Positions 25,295-33,035 of a stretch of DNA of 64,000 nt are shown one piece after another. Source of the stretch: Planctomycetota bacterium (GTDB lineage Bacteria; Planctomycetota; JAJSAM01; JAJVHW01). Location of the stretch: positions 1-64,000 of the forward strand of contig JAJRPF010000042.1 of NCBI GenBank assembly GCA_024280885.1. The letters run 5' to 3'. Each line of letters starts with the position of its first letter. Within the stretch, counting starts at the first letter, position 1. The notes under the pieces are model-generated. The model was not told the origin of the DNA and ran no database searches. It saw only the letters and a list, made by a program, of their open reading frames with translations. The position numbers were made by a program, and so were the translations under genes.

Positions 25295-26647
25295 CACGCG
25301 CTCGTCTCGTTCGTGGCACTGGCTGCGATCGCCGCCCCGGCGCTCGCCCAACAGGCGCGCGACGGAGGGGCGGGGCGCCAGCGCGACATCGCCACCGACA
25401 TCCAACGCCGGACGTCGAAGCTCTACCGCGAGAGCGGACCGGCCGTTGCGTCCGTACGCGTGGTGACCAGGGCAGCGACACGGCCCCGACTCGTCTTGCC
25501 CGGCCTCACGCTCGCCACGCCGGGCGGCCGCGTCGAGCGGGTCGATGCATCGTGCTTCCTCGTGACAACGAGCGGTCATGTCGTGACCACGTCGGCGGTG
25601 CTCTTCGATGCCGCGCTGATCGAAGTGCAATTCTCCGACGGCACCGTCCGCGACGCGGACCTCGTGGGTGTAGACGGACCGTTCCAGTTGGCCGTCCTCC
25701 GCACGCGGGCCCCGGAGCGAACGAACCCGCTCTGTGTGCCGGACAAGAGCGACCGCCACAGCCCGGCGCTCGGCTGGTTCTTCCAGTCCAACGACGGCAG
25801 GCCCGCGGTCCGTTACGCACAGGTGCAGGCGGCCGCGGCGTGCGCGACTCCCTACGATCGCTACCTCACGATGACGTTCGCGCTCCAGCCGGGAGCCGCC
25901 GGCGGCCCACTCGTCTCCGCCGATGGTCGACTGATGGGGATGGCCGTGCGCGAAGTGCGCCACCGAGCTGCACGTTCGAACGACGATGGGACGACGGGGA
26001 CGGGTTCCGAGAGGCGGCCCCGTGAGCGTGTGTCGGCGGCGCCTTCGACGCTCTTCATCCGCGGCGCCGACGTCCACGCGGCGGTGGAGCAGATCGTGCG
26101 CTTCGGGCGCGTCCGCCGGCCGCTTCTCGGCGTGGTAATGGACGACTCGACGAATCGCATCGACCAGTTGCTTCCCGGAGGTCCCGCCCAGTTGGCCGGA
26201 CTGGCCGAAGGGGATCAAGTGATCGGCATTGGCGGCACACGCGTGGAGTCGTTGGCCGATGTCACGCGCGTGCTGCTGCGCCGCGCAATCGGCGAGACGG
26301 TCGTCGTTGACATCCAGCGTGGCGAGTCGCGCCTGAAGCGCCCGGTCAAGCTGGCCGACCTCGTCATGCCACCGCTTCCAAAGGTCGCACCCTTGCAGGG
26401 CGCGGAGTTGCAGGTCGCACGCGATCCGGGCGTGCCGGGTCAGTGGACGGTGACAATCACGGACCTCGTCGCGGGCTCGCCTTGGCAGCTCGCCGGTGCC
26501 CGTGTCGGTGATCGACTCACCCGGGTCGATGGACGAGACGCTCTCCGTTTCCTGCAGCGCCACCGTATTCGACCGGCCAACGCCTCTCCGCGCATGGTCG
26601 AGATCGAACGCGCTGCGACGCGGCATGAGCTCACGCTCGGCGAGTGA
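25148..26647 (+). CDS. HtrA/trypsin-like pseudoprotease with two PDZ domains
   Basis: Up to 499 residues. The start is uncertain: GTG 25148 lies within the R2 element, the next in-frame GTG (25313) falls in the signal peptide, and ATG 25225 would be in frame only if the G9 run at 25267-25275 had one G fewer. The signal peptide ends at APALA. The trypsin-like domain keeps the HtrA layout but all three catalytic residues are changed: the His position is TTSAVL (Ala, codon 25595-25597), the Asp position reads GPFQLAVL, and the Ser position reads GAAGGPL (Ala, 25898-25900). Two PDZ domains follow (ALAAGLAEGDQVIG-type and the C-terminal LAGARVGDRLTRVDG). It is likely a secreted binding protein rather than a protease. 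Confidence 0.8.
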   Translation: MGDRRLDSGESPSLAAAADGPPGRGGCSARRPAVTPSPAPGGGLAGPLAHALVSFVALAAIAAPALAQQARDGGAGRQRDIATDIQRRTSKLYRESGPAVASVRVVTRAATRPRLVLPGLTLATPGGRVERVDASCFLVTTSGHVVTTSAVLFDAALIEVQFSDGTVRDADLVGVDGPFQLAVLRTRAPERTNPLCVPDKSDRHSPALGWFFQSNDGRPAVRYAQVQAAAACATPYDRYLTMTFALQPGAAGGPLVSADGRLMGMAVREVRHRAARSNDDGTTGTGSERRPRERVSAAPSTLFIRGADVHAAVEQIVRFGRVRRPLLGVVMDDSTNRIDQLLPGGPAQLAGLAEGDQVIGIGGTRVESLADVTRVLLRRAIGETVVVDIQRGESRLKRPVKLADLVMPPLPKVAPLQGAELQVARDPGVPGQWTVTITDLVAGSPWQLAGARVGDRLTRVDGRDALRFLQRHRIRPANASPRMVEIERAATRHELTLGE

Positions 26648-26745
26648 GCGTCCACGCCGGCGGCAACGCCAGGAACCCGGGCGACCGCGCCGCAGCGCTC
26701 GATGAGGACTCGGACGCGCGCCCGTTCCGTGGTCAGATCGACGGC

Positions 26746-27219
26746 ATGGCCACACCCCTTCCGCCGGCGTCGGACGACCCGCGTACCCAGGACCTGGCGG
26801 CACTTTGCGCGATCATGGAGCGCCTGCGGCGCCCGGACGACGGCTGTCCGTGGGACTTGAAACAGACGCTTGCCACCCTCTTTCCTTACCTGCGCGAGGA
26901 GCTCGAGGAAGCGGCCCAGGCGGCGGAGAAAGTCGAACGCGGCGAGGTCGCGCCCGACGAGTTGCGCGAGGAACTCGGCGATCTGCTCTTCAACGTCGTC
27001 TTCACGGTCGAACTCTGCAGGGAGCGAGGCTGGTTCAACATGGGTGACGTCGTGGCCGGGGCCGCGGAGAAGATCACACGCCGACATCCGCATATCTATG
27101 GCGACCTGAGCGCCGCCACGCCCGAGGAAGTGGAGCGCATCTGGCAAGCCGTGAAGGACGACGAGAAGGCGGCGAAGGCGGAACGAAACGCCAGCAAACG
27201 CGATGGCGTCGATGGGTAA
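26746..27219 (+). CDS. mazG: Nucleoside triphosphate pyrophosphohydrolase MazG
   Basis: 157 residues from ATG 26746. MazG hydrolyses NTPs and dNTPs to monophosphate and pyrophosphate, dispensing with abnormal nucleotides and modulating (p)ppGpp in some species. Motifs present are GCPWDLKQT, the metal-binding REELEEAAQAAEK and DELREELGDLLFNVVF, and HPHIYGD. At 157 residues it matches one MazG domain, so it is the shorter single-domain type. Its end overlaps the DUF983 start by 17 nt, so the two are translationally coupled. A further open frame to 26644 upstream is not supported by family length. Confidence 0.93.
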   Translation: MATPLPPASDDPRTQDLAALCAIMERLRRPDDGCPWDLKQTLATLFPYLREELEEAAQAAEKVERGEVAPDELREELGDLLFNVVFTVELCRERGWFNMGDVVAGAAEKITRRHPHIYGDLSAATPEEVERIWQAVKDDEKAAKAERNASKRDGVDG

Positions 27220-27565
27220 GCTCGCGGCGCTCGTGCGCCAGCGTTGCCCGCGATGCTGCGAGGGAACGATCTTCGCGGGTCTCGTCCGCATGAACGTCGC
27301 ATGCCCGACGTGCGCCGCCGATCTCGAACGCGAGCCGGGCTACTTCCTCGGCGCGATGTACTTCAGCTATGGCTTCGGCCTGCTGCTCCTCGCCGGTCCG
27401 ATCGCCTGGCTTGTCATCGCGCGCGCGGATCCGAACCTGGTGATCGGCCTCGCGCTCGGGATGCTCGTCGTCGTCTCGCCCCTGCTCTTTCGCTACTCAC
27501 GGGTCGCCTGGCTGCACTTCGACCACCTCTTCGATCCGCTGCCAGACCGCCCGGATCGCGACTGA
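27203..27565 (+). CDS. DUF983 membrane protein
   Basis: 120 residues. An N-terminal zinc ribbon CPRCCEGTIF...CPTC (15-38) leads into two membrane helices (about 50-70 and 78-100). This is the DUF983 architecture, a small family of inner-membrane proteins of unknown function often found near nucleotide or cytochrome genes. It overlaps mazG by 17 nt. The YFLGAMYFSYGFG stretch is the most conserved part of the family. Confidence 0.85.
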   Translation: MASMGKLAALVRQRCPRCCEGTIFAGLVRMNVACPTCAADLEREPGYFLGAMYFSYGFGLLLLAGPIAWLVIARADPNLVIGLALGMLVVVSPLLFRYSRVAWLHFDHLFDPLPDRPDRD

Positions 27566-27664
27566 ACGGGCCCGCACGCAGCGTCGTCGCCCGGTTCCCT
27601 CGATTCCGTCTTGGACGAGCGGCGGCCACCCGCGAGAGTCTGCCGCGACAGGGAGGTCCAGACT

Positions 27665-28609
27665 ATGCGTCGATTGATCGTGGCAGCACTCGTATTCGTT
27701 CTCGCCATTCCGGCGCTCGCCGAAGACATCGAACTCGTAACGGGAGAGGTCCTGCGGGGCCGCGTCGTCGAGCGCAGCTCAGCCGGTGTTTCTCTGGACC
27801 ACCCGATCCTCGGCAAGCTCTGGATCTCCGCGGCCAACGTGGCGAAGGTTGACGGTGGGCCGATCGTTAGCGCCATCGACCACGCCGTCGCGGACCTCAC
27901 GGCCGACACGGCGACCGATACGGATGCAGCGCCGGCAGACGATGTGCCGGAAGCCGAGCGCTGGAAGTTCAAGATCGAGGTCGGCGCCAACGGCAAGGAC
28001 GGCAACGGCGACACGTCCGATCTGCGAGCCGCCATCGAGGCGAAGCAGGAAGACGAGCGCAAGCGGTGGAAGTTCCGCGCCATCTGGAACTACAGCGACG
28101 CCGACGGCGACAAGACGAAGGACAACGTCGATTTGAGCGGCGTTCGTGACTTCTTGATCCCGGGGTCCAAGTGGTTCTTCTACGCAGCCGGTCGTCACGA
28201 GTGGGACTCGTTCCAGGATTGGTCGCGGCGCCTCACGCTGAGCGCTGGTGTCGGTCGCGAGTTGATCGACAACGACACGTTCAAGCTGCGCGGGCGCGCT
28301 GGCTACAGCGCGGTCAACGAGACGGGTACCGACGCTGAGAGTTGGCGCCCTGAGGGCGTGATTGGCGGCGAGGCCGAGTGGACCATCACCGAGAACCAGT
28401 TCATCGAAGCGAACACGTTCTACTTCCCGGACTTCGACTCCCGTGGCCAGTACCGGCTGACGTCACGCGTGCAGTACAAGATCAAGCTGACCGACTTCGA
28501 CAACATCGCGATCGCGGCCGGCTTCGACAACGAGTACGACACGCACCGCAAGGACGAATTCGACCGCAACGAGATCAACTACTACGTGGCGCTGCTCTAC
28601 GAGTTCTGA
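27665..28609 (+). CDS. DUF481-family outer-membrane protein
   Basis: 314 residues from ATG 27665, with GGGAGG about 10 nt upstream. A Sec signal peptide (cleavage near IPALAED) is followed by a short soluble region with an SH3-like 'GEVLRGRVVERSSAGVSLDH' motif and a linker rich in Asp/Ala. An outer-membrane beta-barrel of DUF481/YdiY type follows, with alternating aromatic strands and a C-terminal ALLYEF ending in Phe. DUF481 proteins are salt-induced or porin-like, with no fixed function. The stop codon lies inside a hairpin, and an R1 element begins just beyond. Confidence 0.82.
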   Translation: MRRLIVAALVFVLAIPALAEDIELVTGEVLRGRVVERSSAGVSLDHPILGKLWISAANVAKVDGGPIVSAIDHAVADLTADTATDTDAAPADDVPEAERWKFKIEVGANGKDGNGDTSDLRAAIEAKQEDERKRWKFRAIWNYSDADGDKTKDNVDLSGVRDFLIPGSKWFFYAAGRHEWDSFQDWSRRLTLSAGVGRELIDNDTFKLRGRAGYSAVNETGTDAESWRPEGVIGGEAEWTITENQFIEANTFYFPDFDSRGQYRLTSRVQYKIKLTDFDNIAIAAGFDNEYDTHRKDEFDRNEINYYVALLYEF

Positions 28610-28644
28610 TCCGGATGGCCGCCGAAGGCGGCGATCCGGATCAG
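28606..28644. terminator. Hairpin overlapping DUF481 stop codon
   Basis: Arms 28606-28623 and 28627-28644 (17 of 18 paired) with loop GAA. It includes the stop codon (28607-28609) of the outer-membrane protein gene. A second, perfect hairpin follows immediately. Confidence 0.65.
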
Positions 28645-28688
28645 TGATCCATCTCTGCGGCGACGGAGTCGCCGCAGAGATGGATCAC
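28644..28688. terminator. Perfect 21-bp hairpin with GGA triloop
   Basis: Arms 28644-28664 and 28668-28688 are perfectly complementary over 21 bp around a GGA loop. It follows the hairpin at the 3' end of the DUF481 gene and directly abuts the terminal end of the reverse-oriented R1 unit at 28689. Confidence 0.7.
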
Positions 28689-28950
28689 TGTATTGCGTTG
28701 GGGTCGCCTCCGGCTCCCCGCTCGCTCCCGCTCGCATGTTCGGCTCCCGTCGCGGCTCCGCGAGCTTCGTCCGGGGCCGCGCTCGGAGGTCGATGCCACG
28801 CGTCGGAGCGGACCTTCGACGCGGCGCGTGCGCTCGTCGCGAGTTCGGGACTCAGCAGGCGGAATCCACTTCCTACGCCTCACCGCGAGCGTCATGGTTT
28901 GTGCTGGCGCACAACCCCCGCCGCTCGCTCTCCCGTCGATTGCTGTTGGG
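28689..28950 (-). repeat. R1 repeat unit D
   Basis: One R1 unit in reverse orientation. Read on the minus strand it carries the AAGCCGAACATGCGAG-type block (as AGCCGAACATGCGAG), the GGA-loop stem variant GGGGAGCCGGAGGCGACCCC and the terminal AACGCAATACA. Its terminal end points left, at the perfect hairpin and the DUF481 gene. A large hairpin caps the other side. Confidence 0.8.
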
Positions 28951-29289
28951 ATTGTCGGCGTCGTCGCGGGCGGCCCGCGCTCGGCTCGCGCAAGCCCGTC
29001 GGGACTGCCAGGCGCCTGGCAATCGCGGCGGTCGCAGCGATCCGCGGAGAGCTGGCGGACTCGCACGTGTTTCCGGGTCCCCGGTCAGCGGCGCTCCGTT
29101 GGGTTGCCAGCCTGAGCCAGGTCGAGCGCCGATGCCCGGGTACCCTCTGGAGAGCCCCGCACGTCGAGGGCCGTCGCCACCCCTGCAGTTGATCGGCGAC
29201 GGCTCACACCGGGTCCGGGACGTTGCGAGCAGCCACCGCTCCCGTCGTCGACCCCACGAGACGGCCCGCCGCAGCGAAGTCGAAGAGAG
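28951..29289. other. Unassigned intergenic DNA between two R1 elements
   Basis: About 340 bp between reverse unit D and forward array E. It shows no protein-like frame on either strand and no tandem structure. It contains short local inverted repeats (e.g. around CCAGGCGCCTGG at 29009-29020). It could be a decayed element or carry a short RNA, but nothing specific can be claimed. Confidence 0.3.
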
Positions 29290-29632
29290 CCCCACCCGCA
29301 ATGCCAACGCTCGACACGAGAGCGCGGGGCGCGCTGTGTGCGCCTCGCACGCAGCGTGAAGCGCGCGGGGAGGCGCAGGGAGTGGATTCCGCCTGCGAAA
29401 CCCGCCCTTGTGACGGGCGTACTAGCGCGTCGAGGTGACGACCCGATGCGGGGCCGCGAAGTCCGAGCGCAGGCCCAGTTGAAGCAGCCGGAGCCGCGAC
29501 GGAAGCCGAACATGCGAGCGAGAGCGAGCGGGGAGCCGGAGGCGACCCCAACGCAACATCGCGGAGCCGCGACCGAAGCCGAACATGCGAGCGGGAGCGA
29601 GCGTGGCGACGGAGTCGCCACAAACGCAACAC
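29290..29632 (+). repeat. R1 repeat array E (one unit plus one partial)
   Basis: One complete forward unit followed by the last ~85 bp of another, starting inside the GCCGCGAC block. The partial copy ends with the perfect GGA-loop stem at 29603-29621 and then AACGCAACA. The array ends at the hairpin overlapping the 3' end of the glycosyltransferase gene. It faces unit D head to head, with 340 bp between. Confidence 0.82.
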
Positions 29633-29672
29633 AGCGTGGCATCAGGTGTGCTCTGCACACCTCATCCACGCT
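29633..29672. terminator. Gene-end hairpin with TCT triloop
   Basis: Arms 29633-29651 and 29655-29672 pair with a few mismatches around a TCT loop. It overlaps the stop codon (29671-29673) of the leftward fusion gene and forms the boundary of R1 array E. Confidence 0.6.
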
Positions 29673-31500
29673 ACCGAAGCAGCTCCCTGTACAGCGCGTC
29701 CAGGTCGCTTACCAGTCGGGTGTCGGACCAGCCGGCGCGGACGTGCGCTCGCGCGGCGGCGCCGAGCCGGATTCGCAGGGCGGGATCGTTGAAGAGGCGG
29801 ACGACGGCCTTGGCGAGCGCCTCATCGTCGCCTCGGTCGGCCAGCAGCCCCGTCTCGCCGTCGCGGACGACGGAGGGCACGCCTCCGACACGAGTCGCGA
29901 CCGATGGTAGGCTGGCGGCGGCGGCCTCGATCAACGCCACAGGCGTGCCCTCGTTGCGGCTCGTGAGAAGCGCGATATCCGCCGCGGCGAGCGCCGGCCG
30001 CACGTCGGCCTGCCATCCGAGGAAGTGCACGCCTTCGGCGCCGCTTGATTGGAGGGCGTCCAGGAGCGGGCCACCGCCGACGATCAGTAGTTGAGCGTCC
30101 GGTAGATCCTGTCGCACACGCTCCCAGACGCGGAGGGCCACGGCGGGCTCTTTCACCGGGACGAGTCGACCGACCATGACAGCCACCGGTGCATCGGAGG
30201 CAATGCCGAGTTGTGAGCGAGCGTCCTGGCGGTCCGCTCGGATGCCGTCCAGATCACCCAGTGGCAGGCCGATGGGGATGACGCGTACGCGCTGGCGCTT
30301 CGCGATGCCGAACCGCTCGACGACGTCGGTCGCGACCTCGTCGGAGACTGCGATCACGCAATCCGTTCCGCGCGCAAGGACGCGCTCGACGGAGACCGTG
30401 ACTGCGGAGCCCAATCGGCCGAAGTAGCCGTGGAAGACGTGCCCATGGAAGGTGTGGACGACGTGCGGAACACCGGTCAGCCACGCCGCGACACGACCGA
30501 GCGCTCCGGCCTTTGCGGTATGCGTATGGACGATGTCGGGCCGGGTGCGACGAAAGAGCGACATCAACGCGAAGAGCGCGCGCGCGTCGTCACCGAGGCG
30601 CGGTGCGCGGCCGAGACCGGGGATGCGCTGAACCCGGATCGCGTAACGCGCAAGCAGGTGCTCCGCCTCGACCTCACCGTCCGAAACGGCTCCAGTCGCG
30701 AGCGTCGTCTCCCACACGGGCTCGAGCTTACGCGTCAGAAGCGTGGTATGGAGCGCCGGGCCGCCGACGTTCAGGCGCGCGATGACACGCGCGATCCGCG
30801 GACGGCGGCAGATCCGCGCGACTTCTACGGCCGGACCGGGGACGCGCAAACGCAGGACGACCTCGCTCGACAAACGATCCAGCGCACGGCTGTCGAGTGT
30901 CTCCATCGCCCGCGACAGCGCGACGGATGGACCGGGGAGCAATCTGGAGAGAGGGAAGAGCGTGAAGTCATGGCCGCGCTCGTCCTGCACTTCGAGGCCG
31001 GCCGCCGCAGCGGCCGCCCGCCACTCGGTGCGCGTGCGCGTATGAAGCGTCACACCGGAAGTCAGCACACCGCGAACACCCAGCGCCCGCGCGGGACTCC
31101 GGAGTGCGCGACGCAGGAGCCAATCCGGCGCCGACGCGACGGCAACGCTCACGATGACGACACCGCCCGGACACACGACGCGCGCCATCTCGCGCAGAAG
31201 TGCCGACAAGTCCGCGATGTACGACGAGAGACCGAGGGCCACCGCGGCCTGGCAAGCGTCGTCGCGCAGCGGAAGCGCCAGTGCATCGCCGCACGCGGCC
31301 TCGGCCCCGCCACCACGCGCGGCGCGCGCCATGCCGGGCGCGCGATCTACAGCGACCACGCGCACACCCCGCGCGCGCAATGCGGTCGTGAGCGGCCCGG
31401 GACCGGCGCCCACATCCACGACGACGCCAGCACGCACGTCGGACAGCCAGTCGAGGGCAAGACTGCGTCGCCCGCCAAAGAAGTGCCGATGCCAAAGCAC
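29671..31500 (-). CDS. Fused class I methyltransferase and GT4 glycosyltransferase
   Basis: 609 residues from GTG 31500. The true N-terminus is probably further upstream: the same frame stays open past 31550 and encodes YFDALSGSYASRYQAGG, a typical start for this methyltransferase class, but without ATG, GTG or TTG. Residues 1-~225 form a SAM-binding domain (VVDVGAGPG at 27-35). Residues ~235-609 form a GT4 glycosyltransferase (VARLNVGGP, VHTHTAKAGALGR, HTFHGHVF, and EGTPVALIEAAA with the E-x7-E motif). Such a fusion could methylate and glycosylate the same lipid-linked or surface sugar. The nearby arfB gene overlaps the open frame. Confidence 0.83.
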   Translation of the reverse strand: MLWHRHFFGGRRSLALDWLSDVRAGVVVDVGAGPGPLTTALRARGVRVVAVDRAPGMARAARGGGAEAACGDALALPLRDDACQAAVALGLSSYIADLSALLREMARVVCPGGVVIVSVAVASAPDWLLRRALRSPARALGVRGVLTSGVTLHTRTRTEWRAAAAAAGLEVQDERGHDFTLFPLSRLLPGPSVALSRAMETLDSRALDRLSSEVVLRLRVPGPAVEVARICRRPRIARVIARLNVGGPALHTTLLTRKLEPVWETTLATGAVSDGEVEAEHLLARYAIRVQRIPGLGRAPRLGDDARALFALMSLFRRTRPDIVHTHTAKAGALGRVAAWLTGVPHVVHTFHGHVFHGYFGRLGSAVTVSVERVLARGTDCVIAVSDEVATDVVERFGIAKRQRVRVIPIGLPLGDLDGIRADRQDARSQLGIASDAPVAVMVGRLVPVKEPAVALRVWERVRQDLPDAQLLIVGGGPLLDALQSSGAEGVHFLGWQADVRPALAAADIALLTSRNEGTPVALIEAAAASLPSVATRVGGVPSVVRDGETGLLADRGDDEALAKAVVRLFNDPALRIRLGAAARAHVRAGWSDTRLVSDLDALYRELLR

Positions 31501-31583
31501 ACCACCGGCTTGGTACCGACTCGCATAGGAACCGGAGAGCGCGTCGAAGTAGCGAACGGCGTCAGACGCCGGACCGCAAGGCG

Positions 31584-32012
31584 TTAGTCGTTCGATGGCG
31601 GGCGCCTCTGCCGCTTCGTCTCGCCGCGCTGCTTCTTGCTCGCGAGCCGCCGCTCCTTCGCGCCCCGCGACGGCCGCGTCGGACGCCGCTTCCGGGGCCG
31701 CACGAGCGCCGCGCGCAGGATCCCGGCCATGCGGTCAAGCGCGTCGGCCGTGTTGCGTTCACGACTGCGCGTGACGGACGACATCACGATCAGTTCTCCG
31801 TCGTTGGTGAGACGGGCCACCAGCACGCGCTGCAGACGCTCCAATTCGTCTGGCCGGAGTCCCACGATCTCGCGCAGCGCAATCCGCGCGACGACTTTCG
31901 TCTCGACCTTGTTGACGTTCTGGCCACCCGGACCGCCGCTGCGCGCATAGGAAAGCCGCACCGCCCCGACGGGCAGTGTCAGACCGGATCGCAGCAGACG
32001 CGGATGTGGCAC
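31584..32012 (-). CDS. arfB: Peptidyl-tRNA hydrolase ArfB (ribosome rescue)
   Basis: 142 residues from GTG 32012. ArfB (YaeJ) hydrolyses peptidyl-tRNA on stalled ribosomes through a GGQ loop, here SGGPGGQNVNKVETKV (about 26-41). A basic C-terminal tail follows (KKQRGETKRQRRPP, about 127-140), which in ArfB inserts into the empty mRNA channel. Length and arrangement match. Its stop overlaps the reading frame of the methyltransferase-glycosyltransferase gene, so the two may be coupled. Nothing unusual otherwise. Confidence 0.93.
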   Translation of the reverse strand: MPHPRLLRSGLTLPVGAVRLSYARSGGPGGQNVNKVETKVVARIALREIVGLRPDELERLQRVLVARLTNDGELIVMSSVTRSRERNTADALDRMAGILRAALVRPRKRRPTRPSRGAKERRLASKKQRGETKRQRRPPSND

Positions 32013-32160
32013 GCAGCCATACTCGGGTCCCGAGCCCGGCGAGGCAACGAGACGAGAGGGGACGCCCTCCGCGGCGACCGAAATTCCGGCTGCGAGCGAC
32101 CCCGATTAGACTGGTGGACGTCGGGCCGCCAGCACGCGGGCCCCATCAGGAAAGAGAACC

Positions 32161-32913
32161 ATGACCAGCAACGGATCTGCCGCCCGCGACGACCTCCCGA
32201 GCACGCCCGAGTGGGAGGACTTCCGAGGGAGTATTGTCGACCATCGCAAGCGCCTGGAGCGTGCCCTGCGCCGCGAGATGATTCACGATGCGCGCGCCGC
32301 CACGGCCCGGTTGCAGAATGTCGCGGTCGTGGATCTCGCCGACGATGCGCTCTGCCACACGCTCGATCAGTGGCGCAGCAAGCCAGGCGGAACCGCCCCC
32401 TTCGAGTGGATGCTCAAGCACGCATTGCTCCTCCTGGACGCGGCGCTCGACCGCGAGGCGCTCGCGGCGGAGAGTCGCCAGGAAGAGCGCGCCGAGGAGA
32501 GCAAGCTCGTCGCCCACGATCTGATGCAGGACGACGACGAGCGCGCCGCGTGGCTCGACATGGTCGAGTTGACGCGGCTGGCCGGCGACGGCGAGGCTGG
32601 AGACGGCGCGATTGAGGGAGGCGGCGCGCGTGGCGTGCTCAGCCCCGACGGTCACCAATTCGACGGCCTCACGAGTCCCGCCGACGCGAGTGTCCCGGAC
32701 GAACGATTGCAGCAGCGGGAGACGCTGGCGGCGCTTGAGCGCGCACTCCTCGACCTGCCTGAGGTGCGCCGCCGCGCTGTCGCCCACCGCTTCCTCGACG
32801 GCCTCGGCATCGACGAAGTCGCCTACCTGCTGGACCTGGAACCCGACGATGTCGAGATCGAAGTGGCCGAGGCGCTCAAGACCCTACGGGGCGATCTCAA
32901 GCAACTCAGGTAG
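32161..32913 (+). CDS. Divergent ECF-sigma-like protein
   Basis: 250 residues from ATG 32161. The C-terminal 60 residues resemble sigma region 4: ALERALLDLPEVRRRAVAHRFLDGLGIDEVAYLLDL with a downstream recognition-like helix. The preceding part (about 30-115) is helical and resembles region 2 only weakly (no DDxxQE-type core element is evident). An acidic, Gly-rich linker (about 140-180) separates them. It could be a divergent sigma factor, or a sigma-4-like regulator. It converges on the DinB-like gene over a terminator hairpin. The confidence is for the region 4 similarity, not for sigma activity. Confidence 0.6.
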   Translation: MTSNGSAARDDLPSTPEWEDFRGSIVDHRKRLERALRREMIHDARAATARLQNVAVVDLADDALCHTLDQWRSKPGGTAPFEWMLKHALLLLDAALDREALAAESRQEERAEESKLVAHDLMQDDDERAAWLDMVELTRLAGDGEAGDGAIEGGGARGVLSPDGHQFDGLTSPADASVPDERLQQRETLAALERALLDLPEVRRRAVAHRFLDGLGIDEVAYLLDLEPDDVEIEVAEALKTLRGDLKQLR

Positions 32914-32958
32914 CAGACCTCGGGGGAGTCCGTCGCGGACTGGATTCGTCCAGGTGCA

Positions 32959-32982
32959 TCGCCCGTTGTCCTTGACGGGCGA
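32959..32982. terminator. Terminator hairpin between convergent genes
   Basis: TCGCCCGT and ACGGGCGA (32959-32966 and 32975-32982) form a perfect 8-bp stem with an 8-nt loop. It lies between the sigma-like gene and the convergent DinB-like gene. Confidence 0.6.
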
Positions 32983-33035
32983 CGTCAACCGCTCTCGAGC
33001 TCGGTCGCGAAACCACGTTCGCCGGTTCCGACGGA

